From contig CAKUEZ010000117.1 of assembly GCA_934646965.1 (NCBI GenBank), positions 1-6,372 of the forward strand: DNA of 6,372 bases, given 5' to 3'. Made by a program: the position numbers and the translations under genes. This document shows positions 1 through 4,956 of this stretch, piece after piece (the stretch's first letter is position 1; every line of letters starts with the position of its first letter). The stretch comes from an uncultured Collinsella sp. (GTDB taxonomy: Bacteria; Actinomycetota; Coriobacteriia; Coriobacteriales; Coriobacteriaceae). The notes under the pieces are model-generated. The model worked only from the letters and a program-made list of their open reading frames with translations, searched no databases and was not told the DNA's origin.

Positions 1-8
1 AAATGCGA

Positions 9-98
9 TGGTGTCGGAGGCGGGACTTGAACCCGCATGACCAAAAAGCGGTCACTAGCACCTCAAGCTAGCGCGTCTGCCAATTCCGCCACTCCGAC
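9..98 (-). tRNA. tRNA-Leu, anticodon GAG, CCA encoded
   Basis: Read on the minus strand, the sequence folds as a class II tRNA. The 7-bp acceptor stem pairs GTCGGAG (98-92) with CTCCGAC (19-13), followed by discriminator A (12) and a genome-encoded CCA (11-9). The anticodon arm is CTAGC-TTGAGGT-GCTAG, giving anticodon GAG, which reads leucine codons CUC and CUU. The long variable arm (TGACCGCTTTTTGGTCA) is the hallmark of tRNA-Leu/Ser/Tyr, and the T arm contains GGGTTCAAGTCCC. All arms are intact, so the gene should be functional. It has the same orientation as the opp operon but appears to have its own promoter. The 3' end faces the left window edge, so whether an element has integrated there cannot be seen. 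Confidence 0.97.
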
Positions 99-155
99 AT
101 GCTATGTTGTTGATTCGCGGTTCGTTTTGTTGGACCCGCGCGTTCAACGAGGAAG

Positions 156-207
156 ATAATAACCTATGATTCGAGAACTGTGCAAGCACTTTTTTGAAAA
201 AAGTTTT
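156..207 (-). promoter_or_regulatory. Likely promoter of tRNA-Leu with UP-like element
   Basis: On the minus strand a -10-like TATTAT (161-156; 5 of 6 match to TATAAT) lies 18 bases downstream of a weak -35-like TTGCAC (185-180; TTG matched). Directly upstream of the -35 is an A/T tract, AAAACTTTTTTCAAAAAAG (207-189), resembling the E. coli UP-element consensus that raises stable-RNA transcription. Transcription would start near 149, leaving a leader of about 50 bases before the tRNA. The boxes are by-eye matches. The arrangement of UP tract, weak -35, good -10 and tRNA is the main support. Confidence 0.5.
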
Positions 208-243
208 CGAATTTGTGAATGCGCTGGTAGATGCTTATGTCCA

Positions 244-366
244 GGTCGAAATGGGGGTAACTTCCCAACGCGTCCTCGGGCATGCGGTACATTTTGATTC
301 GCGCTTCGCGCTACAAAATGTACCGCCCCCTGCGGAATGCGTTGGGCAGTTACCACCATTTCGACC
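244..366 (+). repeat. Long imperfect palindrome 1 with conserved internal loop
   Basis: Two 52-base arms (244-295 and 315-366) are complementary at 41 of 52 positions. The outer stem is 28 positions with only 2 mismatches, beginning GGTCGAAATGG and ending CCCAACGC. Next comes a 12/12-base interruption, GTCCTCGGGCAT (272-283) opposite CCCCTGCGGAAT (327-338). The inner stem is a perfect 12 bp (GCGGTACATTTT). The apex is a smaller hairpin, GCGC-TTC-GCGC (301-311), flanked by unpaired GATTC and TAC. No U-rich tail follows on either strand, so it is not a standard terminator. The plus-strand orientation is assigned from the interruption motif, which recurs in the palindrome at 547-673 on the minus strand. 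Function unknown. A structured RNA, a folded ssDNA site or a small non-autonomous mobile element are all possible. Confidence 0.85.
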
Positions 367-375
367 CTACAACCA

Positions 376-390
376 CGTACTCCAAGTACG
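376..390. repeat. Small 5-bp hairpin
   Basis: CGTAC (376-380) and GTACG (386-390) are perfectly complementary around the loop TCCAA. It lies just outside the right arm of the first long palindrome. The stem is short and no T run follows, so no function can be assigned. It may be an outer appendage of that palindrome. Confidence 0.3.
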
Positions 391-427
391 ATTCTCAAAC
401 GTATTCTGGGGCTGAATAGAAGTTTGT

Positions 428-481
428 GGCTCGGCAAAACCGAGCCCTTATATAAGGAGGCCGGAGCTAAAGCTCCGGCCT
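428..481. terminator. Cluster of three inverted repeats, weak terminator candidate
   Basis: Three inverted repeats adjoin one another. GGCTCGG/CCGAGCC (428-434 and 440-446) has a CAAAA loop. CCTTATATAAGG (446-457) is a perfect 12-bp palindrome. AGGCCGGAGCT/AGCTCCGGCCT (458-468 and 471-481) is a perfect 11-bp stem with only two bases between the arms. The last stem is strong enough for a factor-independent terminator, but its flanks (CCTTAT on the minus strand, CGCTAAATTCTTATT on the plus strand) have no clean T tract. It is the best placed candidate to end the opp transcript or act in both directions, but this remains weak. Confidence 0.35.
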
Positions 482-546
482 CGCTAAATTCTTATTAGAT
501 TAAGTGAGCGATCAGGGAATCGCACTCCCCCTGCCGAGCTACCGCA

Positions 547-673
547 GGGCCCGCCATGGATTTAGTTTTCAGAACACTCCGCAGGACGCAAGAGACCCCC
601 GCCGCACGAAGTGCGCAGCGGGGGTCTCTTGCATGTCCGAGGACGTTCTGAAAACTAACTCCAGGGCGGGCCC
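547..673 (-). repeat. Long imperfect palindrome 2 with the same internal loop, 3' of oppF
   Basis: The outer stem pairs 547-575 with 645-673 at 27 of 29 positions (GGGCCCGCC...CAGAAC). A 12/12-base interruption follows (576-587 opposite 633-644). A perfect 15-bp inner stem, GCAAGAGACCCCCGC (588-602) with 618-632, leads to an apical 5-bp hairpin CGCAC-GAA-GTGCG (603-615) plus a 2-base bulge. Read on the minus strand, the interruption strands are GTCCTCGGACAT and GTCCTGCGGAGT, almost the same as in the palindrome at 244-366, although the stems are unrelated. The element lies 16 bases past the oppF stop codon (TAG, 692-690), so it would be in the 3' untranslated region of the opp mRNA, in motif orientation. 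It could block 3' exonucleases, but it has no U tail for intrinsic termination. Function otherwise unknown. Confidence 0.87.
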
Positions 674-689
674 GAACAAGAACAACCGA

Positions 690-1718
690 CTACAGGTCGA
701 TGTGCGATTCCTTGATCGGGAACGGCTCGGCGAAGTGGCACGCGCAGCAGTGGCCCGGGGCGACTTCCTTAAACTCGGGAAGCTTCTCGGAGCAGATGCC
801 CTGCGCGATCGGGCAACGCGTGTGGAAACGGCAACCGGTCGGAGGATCCAGCGGCGACGGCGGATCGCCGGCGAGGATGATGCGCTTACGAGTCTTCTGG
901 ACATCCGGATCGGGCACCGGCACGGCAGACAGCAGCGACTGCGTGTACGGGTGATGCGGCTCGCTATAGAGTGTCTTCCAGTCCGAGACCTCGACCATCT
1001 TGCCCAGGTACATAACGGCAACGCGGTCGGAGATGTGCTGCACGACAGAGAGGTCGTGAGCGATGAAGAGGTAAGCCGTACCGAACTTGTCCTGAAGCTC
1101 CTTCAGCAGGTTCAGAACCTGAGCTTGAATGGAAACGTCCAGAGCGGAGACCGGCTCGTCGCAGATGATCAGCTTGGGCTTCAGAGCGAACGCGCGGGCA
1201 ATGCCGACACGCTGACGCTGACCGCCCGAGAACTCGTGCGGATAGCGGTTGATGTGCTCGGGGTTCAGACCGACGACGTCCAGCAGCTCGCGGACGCGCT
1301 CGATGCGCTCCTCCTTGGTACCCACACCATGAATGGTCATGGGCTCGGAAACGATCTCGCCAATCGTCATACGAGGATTCAGCGAAGCATAGGGATCCTG
1401 GAAAATGAACTGCATCTCGCGGCGCATGTCCTTGATCTCATGCTTGCTCATCTCGGAAACGTCTTTGCCCTGGAAGAACACCTTGCCAGCCGTCGGCTTG
1501 GTGAGGCGCATGATGGTGCGGCCCGTCGTGGACTTACCGCAACCGGACTCGCCAACCAGACCGAAGGTCTCGCCCGGATAGATCTCAAACGAAATGTCGT
1601 TCACAGCAGAGACGACACGCTTGGAGAAGCGCTTGGCGAACATGCCGGACTCAGCGGGAAACTCCTTGGAAAGGTGCTCGACCTTCAGCAGCGGAGTACG
1701 CTCGTTGGTATCTGCCAT
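690..1718 (-). CDS. oppF: Oligopeptide ABC transporter ATP-binding protein OppF
   Basis: This 342-residue cytoplasmic ATPase would pair with OppD to drive peptide import. The ABC motifs are in order and intact: Walker A GESGCGKS (56-63), Q-loop Gln107 in FQDP, signature SGGQR (164-168), Walker B LIICDEP (183-189), D-loop SALD (191-194) and switch His221. The C-terminal oligopeptide-family domain starts at HPYTQSLL (256-263). It carries Cys296, Cys302, Cys309 and Cys327, the spacing seen in OppD/DppD-type subunits that bind a [4Fe-4S] cluster. Length is close to E. coli OppF (about 334). The ATG start (1718-1716) overlaps the oppD stop as TAATG, and a GGGAGG Shine-Dalgarno sits 9 bases upstream (1733-1728), so translation is probably coupled to oppD. 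It is the last gene of the operon. A dipeptide (Dpp) rather than oligopeptide role cannot be excluded. Confidence 0.96.
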   Translation of the reverse strand: MADTNERTPLLKVEHLSKEFPAESGMFAKRFSKRVVSAVNDISFEIYPGETFGLVGESGCGKSTTGRTIMRLTKPTAGKVFFQGKDVSEMSKHEIKDMRREMQFIFQDPYASLNPRMTIGEIVSEPMTIHGVGTKEERIERVRELLDVVGLNPEHINRYPHEFSGGQRQRVGIARAFALKPKLIICDEPVSALDVSIQAQVLNLLKELQDKFGTAYLFIAHDLSVVQHISDRVAVMYLGKMVEVSDWKTLYSEPHHPYTQSLLSAVPVPDPDVQKTRKRIILAGDPPSPLDPPTGCRFHTRCPIAQGICSEKLPEFKEVAPGHCCACHFAEPFPIKESHIDL

Positions 1719-1735
1719 TACGCCTCGCCTCCCTT
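1716..1735 (-). promoter_or_regulatory. oppD-oppF TAATG overlap and oppF ribosome binding site
   Basis: The oppD stop codon TAA (1720-1718) shares one base with the oppF ATG (1718-1716). AAGGGAGG (1735-1728), inside the end of oppD, is a good Shine-Dalgarno nine bases before the start. This fixes the oppF start and indicates termination-reinitiation coupling, consistent with the two ATPases being made in equal amounts. Confidence 0.75.
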
Positions 1736-2809
1736 CTTGGAAACCTTGCGCGTACGGGACGTCTCAGGAGCGTTCTTGAGGAACTCAGGGTCACCGGAGT
1801 AGTGGCACGCAGAGTAGTGACCAGACTCGGTGACAACGCGCTCGGGGCGCTGCTTGCGGCACTTGTCCGTGGCATACGGGCAACGGGGCGAGAATACGCA
1901 GCCCTCGGGCAGGTTCATGAGCGAAGGCGGGTTGCCGTGAATCGGCGTAAGCGGCTTCTTCTCATCGATAGCCTGCTCCGGGATGGAGCGGATAAGACCC
2001 CAGGTGTAGGGATGACGGCTCTCGTAGAAAATCTCTTCGGCCGTGCCGAACTCAACGGGGCGACCGGCATACATAACCATAATCTTGTCGGCCATGTCGG
2101 CGACAACACCCAGGTCGTGGGTAATCATGATGATGGCGTTACCGTTCTTCTCCTGCATCTCCTGCATGAGCTCAATGATCTGAGCCTGGATGGTAACGTC
2201 CAGAGCGGTCGTGGGCTCGTCGGCAATCAGGATGTCGGGATCGCAGGCAAGGGCCATAGCAATCATGACGCGCTGGCGCATACCACCGGAGAACTGGTGC
2301 GGATACTCGTTGACGCGCTTCTCGGGCTCGGGGATACCCACGAGATCCAGAAGCTCGGTGGCGCGCTTGAGCGCCTCCTGCTTGGAGTAGCCACGGTGCA
2401 GACGAAGGCCCTCGCCCACCTGCTTGCCGATCTTGTAGACCGGGTTGAGGGAGGTCATAGGATCCTGGAAGATCATCGCGATATCGTTACCGCGAATGTG
2501 CTGCATCTCTTCCTCGGTCATCTCGAGGATGGAGCGACCGCGATAGCGAACGTCGCCGCCCTCGATCTTTCCCGGAGGCATCGAGATGAGGCCCATGATG
2601 GTCATGGCGGTCACGGACTTACCGGAACCGGACTCACCGACGACACCCAGGGTCTCGCCACGATCGAGCGTGTAGGACACACCGTCGACAGCGCGAACGA
2701 CGCCGTCCTCGGTATGGAAATACATCTTAAGGTCATCGACCTCGAGCAGATGCTGGCCCTCGGGAACCGGCTGGTCCTTCAGGTCCACATAGTTCTTGTT
2801 CTTCTTCAT
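1718..2809 (-). CDS. oppD: Oligopeptide ABC transporter ATP-binding protein OppD
   Basis: This 363-residue ATPase is the partner of OppF. Motifs: Walker A GESGSGKS (58-65), Q-loop Gln115 in FQDP, signature SGGMR (174-178), Walker B ILIADEP (193-199), D-loop TALD (201-204) and switch His231. The [14 protein letters not shown] signature is typical of OppD/DppD, as opposed to SGGQRQR in OppF. The C-terminal domain begins at HPYTWGL (266-272) and has Cys304, Cys310, Cys317 and Cys335, positioned as in the [4Fe-4S]-binding C-terminal domain of this family. The protein is slightly longer than E. coli OppD (about 337) owing to a basic C-terminal tail rich in Lys, Arg and Ser. The ATG (2809-2807) is two bases after the oppC stop, with GAAGGA inside oppC as the likely ribosome binding site. 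Confidence 0.96.
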   Translation of the reverse strand: MKKNKNYVDLKDQPVPEGQHLLEVDDLKMYFHTEDGVVRAVDGVSYTLDRGETLGVVGESGSGKSVTAMTIMGLISMPPGKIEGGDVRYRGRSILEMTEEEMQHIRGNDIAMIFQDPMTSLNPVYKIGKQVGEGLRLHRGYSKQEALKRATELLDLVGIPEPEKRVNEYPHQFSGGMRQRVMIAMALACDPDILIADEPTTALDVTIQAQIIELMQEMQEKNGNAIIMITHDLGVVADMADKIMVMYAGRPVEFGTAEEIFYESRHPYTWGLIRSIPEQAIDEKKPLTPIHGNPPSLMNLPEGCVFSPRCPYATDKCRKQRPERVVTESGHYSACHYSGDPEFLKNAPETSRTRKVSKKGGEA

Positions 2810-2811
2810 CC

Positions 2812-3747
2812 TTATGCGTCCTTCATCTTGACGTCGAGGGCGTCGCGCAGACCGTCACCCAGCAGGGTGAAGGCGAGCACCGTCGTAAGAATTGCCAGAC
2901 CGGGCATGATCATCATCCAGGGAGCGGTCATCAGATACTGCTGACCGTCCTGAATCATCGAACCCCAAGAAGGCGTAGGCGGAATAACGCCCATGCCAAG
3001 GTAGGACAGAGCGGACTCGGTCAGAATAGCGCCACCGATGTTCATGGTTGCATAGACCACGATGGAGGCAACGGAGTTCGGGAAGATGTGACGCATAACG
3101 ATACGGGCATCGGATGCGCCCATAGCACGGGCCGCGTCAACGTAGTCGTTCTCCTTGACCGTTAGGATTGCCGAGCGGAAGACGCGTGCAATCGAAGGCC
3201 AACCGAGAATGCCGATGGCGATAAAGACGTTCTGGAGGCCACGGCCGATAACGGCAATCATGGCGACAACGAACAGCACGTACGGGAACGCCAAGAAGAT
3301 ATCGGCGCAACGCATGATGATCGTATCCCAGATGCCGCCGTAGAAACCGGCGAGGGCACCCATGACCAGACCGATGATCGTCGAGATGGCAGTTGCCATA
3401 ATACCGACGGAAAGCGAGACGCGGGCACCGTAGATAACACGGACCAGGATGTCACGGCCGAGGGCGTCGGTACCAAACGGATGCTCGGCACACGGAGCCA
3501 AAAGTGCCGTCTCGGCCATAGTGGTCGAGTCGGAAGCCGTCGGCGAGCCGAGCCAAGGCTGAGCCCACAGGTCGGCAGTCAAAGCGATCAGGACGACGAT
3601 GACAATCCAGCAGACGCCGATGACGGCGAGCTTGTTCTTACGAAGACGCTTAAAAGCGTCGCCCCACAGCGTGCGGGACTTGGCGGGAGCAGATGCGGCC
3701 TTGGTGGCGGTAGCCTGCTCCTGAGACTGAGAATCAGTTTCCTGCAT
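2812..3747 (-). CDS. oppC: Oligopeptide ABC transporter permease OppC
   Basis: This 311-residue integral membrane protein of the binding-protein-dependent permease family forms the channel with OppB. A Gln/Ala/Ser-rich cytoplasmic N-terminus (about 1-28) precedes the OppC-type N-terminal segment (WGDAFKRLRKNKLAVIG) and the first membrane helix (about 41-59). An outward loop containing HPFGTDALGRDIL follows, then further hydrophobic segments at about 112-134, 150-168, 172-188, 226-248 and 277-297. The EAA-type coupling loop that docks onto the ATPases is DYVDAARAMGASDARIVMRH (201-220), followed by IFPN. Length matches E. coli OppC (302). It starts 14 bases after the oppB stop, with a strong Shine-Dalgarno, and ends 2 bases before oppD. 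Confidence 0.95.
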   Translation of the reverse strand: MQETDSQSQEQATATKAASAPAKSRTLWGDAFKRLRKNKLAVIGVCWIVIVVLIALTADLWAQPWLGSPTASDSTTMAETALLAPCAEHPFGTDALGRDILVRVIYGARVSLSVGIMATAISTIIGLVMGALAGFYGGIWDTIIMRCADIFLAFPYVLFVVAMIAVIGRGLQNVFIAIGILGWPSIARVFRSAILTVKENDYVDAARAMGASDARIVMRHIFPNSVASIVVYATMNIGGAILTESALSYLGMGVIPPTPSWGSMIQDGQQYLMTAPWMMIMPGLAILTTVLAFTLLGDGLRDALDVKMKDA

Positions 3748-3755
3748 AAGACGTA

Positions 3756-3761
3756 CCTCCC
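3756..3761 (-). promoter_or_regulatory. Ribosome binding site of oppC
   Basis: GGGAGG (3761-3756), extended by T at 3755, sits eight bases before the oppC ATG and directly abuts the oppB stop TAA (3764-3762). The match and spacing support the chosen oppC start and efficient reinitiation by ribosomes leaving oppB. Confidence 0.7.
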
Positions 3762-4799
3762 TTAGGCCTTATCCGACGGACCGCCAAGGCGGATGCGCGG
3801 GTCGAGGAATGCATAGCTGATGTCGACGAGTAGGTTGATCACCATAACGACGACGACGACGAGCGTAACGCCGCCCATAACAACAGGCCAGTCACGCATG
3901 CTGATAGCGCGGTAGATCTCATAGCCGATGCCGGGCCAGTTAAAGACTGTCTCGGTCAGGATGGCACCCGAGAGCATAGCGCCAAAGTCGACACCAATAT
4001 AGGTAACGACAGGGATGAGTGCATTCTTAAGCGCATGCTTGATGATGATCGCACGATTGGAGAGACCCTTGGCCTTTGCCGTACGGATATAATCCTGGTT
4101 CATGACGTCGAGCAGCTGCGAGCGCATGATGCGGGCAGCATAAGCGGTCGAAACCGAAGCCAGCGTGATAGTCGGGAGCACATAGTGCATCCAGTCCTGA
4201 TACTGCGAGCTGGCGCCGCCGGCACCCGAGATCGGCATGGAGAATGCGCCGCCGGTAAGGTCCTTGAGGACGACACCAAAGAACAGCTGCAACAGCATAC
4301 CGAGCCAGAAGGCAGGAACGGCAACGAGGATCGACGTGGTGAGCGTTACCAAAATATCCCAGAATGAGTAACGTTTAACCGCCGATATGATACCCGCACC
4401 GATACCCATGATTGCCTCGAGCACGATGGCACACGCGGCAAGTTTGACCGTGTACGGATACTTCTGGGCAAAGATTTCCGTAACCGGCAGCTTGCGCTGG
4501 TACGAATTACCCAGATCGCCATGAAGCAGACCGTTCATGTAATACAAGTAACGGTCCACGAGCGACGTCTGAACGGGATCGCCGTTCTCGTCAAGAATCG
4601 CGTTGCCGTCCTCGTCCGTCTGGACCAGGTGGTAGCGAACGCGAAGCTGAAGCTCCACCTCGGGGGCTAGAGCCTTGTCTCCACCGATCAGCTTGATCGG
4701 ATCTCCCGGCACGATATTCTGGAGGGCGAACAGAATCAGCGTAACGCCCAAAAATACCGGGATGAACTGAAGCACACGTTTAACGATGTACTTACCCAT
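3762..4799 (-). CDS. oppB: Oligopeptide ABC transporter permease OppB
   Basis: This 345-residue inner permease subunit starts with the classic OppB N-terminus, MGKYIVKRVLQFIPVFLGVT, whose first membrane helix is at about 9-29 and is followed by PGDP. The conserved LLHGDLGNSY (91-100) follows. Further hydrophobic segments lie at about 118-141, 147-176, 205-222, 262-284 and 306-330. The EAA coupling loop is DYIRTAKAKGLSNRAIIIKH (236-255). Two periplasmic-side loops look enlarged: residues about 61-80 (acidic, TDEDGNAILDENGDPVQ) and about 180-203 (Gly/Ser-rich). These probably account for the extra length over E. coli OppB (306). The ATG is preceded by GGGGAG at a short four-base spacing. It follows oppA after a 157-base spacer with a hairpin and precedes oppC by 14 bases. 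Confidence 0.95.
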   Translation of the reverse strand: MGKYIVKRVLQFIPVFLGVTLILFALQNIVPGDPIKLIGGDKALAPEVELQLRVRYHLVQTDEDGNAILDENGDPVQTSLVDRYLYYMNGLLHGDLGNSYQRKLPVTEIFAQKYPYTVKLAACAIVLEAIMGIGAGIISAVKRYSFWDILVTLTTSILVAVPAFWLGMLLQLFFGVVLKDLTGGAFSMPISGAGGASSQYQDWMHYVLPTITLASVSTAYAARIMRSQLLDVMNQDYIRTAKAKGLSNRAIIIKHALKNALIPVVTYIGVDFGAMLSGAILTETVFNWPGIGYEIYRAISMRDWPVVMGGVTLVVVVVMVINLLVDISYAFLDPRIRLGGPSDKA

Positions 4800-4829
4800 A
4801 CCACTCCCCTATCTAGGGATTAACCTAAA

Positions 4830-4859
4830 TGGGATGCCGATCGCCAGACCGGCATCCCA
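4830..4859 (-). terminator. Hairpin between oppA and oppB, partial terminator or attenuator
   Basis: GGGATGCCG (4831-4839) and CGGCATCCC (4850-4858) form a perfect 9-bp GC-rich stem with a 10-base loop, extendable by one A:T pair. On the transcribed minus strand it is followed by ATTTAGG, a short T run, and preceded by AATTTT. The T tract is too short for a strong terminator. The position after the binding-protein gene is where many SBP-first importer operons carry a stem-loop that lowers downstream expression and protects the upstream mRNA. A short inverted repeat, TAACCT (4821-4826) and AGGTTA (4885-4890), also flanks it. No convincing internal promoter for oppB was seen in this spacer. Confidence 0.6.
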
Positions 4860-4956
4860 AAATTACCACAAGCCAGTTTACCCCAGGTTAGGGAGAACTG
4901 TATGTTTCCCATGAGGTCTACGTAAATGCTTGACCCTCACGGAAGCTGCAAAACTC

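Larger units (their letters stand above)
99..689. other. Gene-free 591-base region rich in palindromes
   Basis: No credible gene lies between the tRNA and the oppF stop codon. The region holds, left to right: the tRNA promoter (156-207), long palindrome 1 (244-366), a small hairpin CGTAC-TCCAA-GTACG (376-390), three adjacent inverted repeats (428-481), a weak 6-bp inverted repeat CCCTGC/GCAGGG (529-549), and long palindrome 2 (547-673). Open frames across palindrome 1 exist on both strands, but they translate to similar peptides only because the DNA is nearly self-complementary. No strong T-rich intrinsic terminator is visible on either strand. Confidence 0.8.

Noticed and set aside
1..98. 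tRNA-Leu as the attachment site of an integrated element
   Set aside because: The 3' end of the tRNA faces the window edge with only 8 bases beyond it. No repeat of the tRNA 3' end and no integrase gene is visible.
144..437. Small open frames on both strands across palindrome 1 (minus 437-144, plus 194-415) that encode similar peptides
   Set aside because: The similarity is forced by the near-perfect self-complementarity of the DNA. There is no good ribosome binding site or domain. Such frames may be annotated as hypothetical proteins, but the signal is in the nucleic acid fold.
454..460. Perfect Shine-Dalgarno-like AAGGAGG on the plus strand
   Set aside because: No start codon and open frame follow at a usable distance. 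The bases belong to the adjacent palindromes at 446-481.
505..546. tRNA-like stretch on the minus strand (GGTAGCTCGGCAGG resembling a D arm, then GCGAT/ATCGC resembling an anticodon stem)
   Set aside because: The would-be anticodon loop has six rather than seven bases, there is no T arm or matching acceptor stem, and part of the sequence is explained by inverted repeats. Probably chance, or at most a decayed remnant.
244..673. CRISPR array, integron attC sites, or REP/BIME elements as an explanation for the palindromes
   Set aside because: There are no regularly spaced direct repeats. The attC core sequences (GTTRRRY/RYYYAAC) are not evident. REP-type elements conserve stem sequence, whereas these two stems are unrelated. 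No transposase or integrase is in the window.
504..2944. Two long plus-strand open frames (504-1802 and 1802-2944) opposite oppF and oppD
   Set aside because: They are antisense to genes with intact ABC motifs, have no recognisable domains, and arise because the sense strand's codon bias avoids codons that give stops in the antisense frame.
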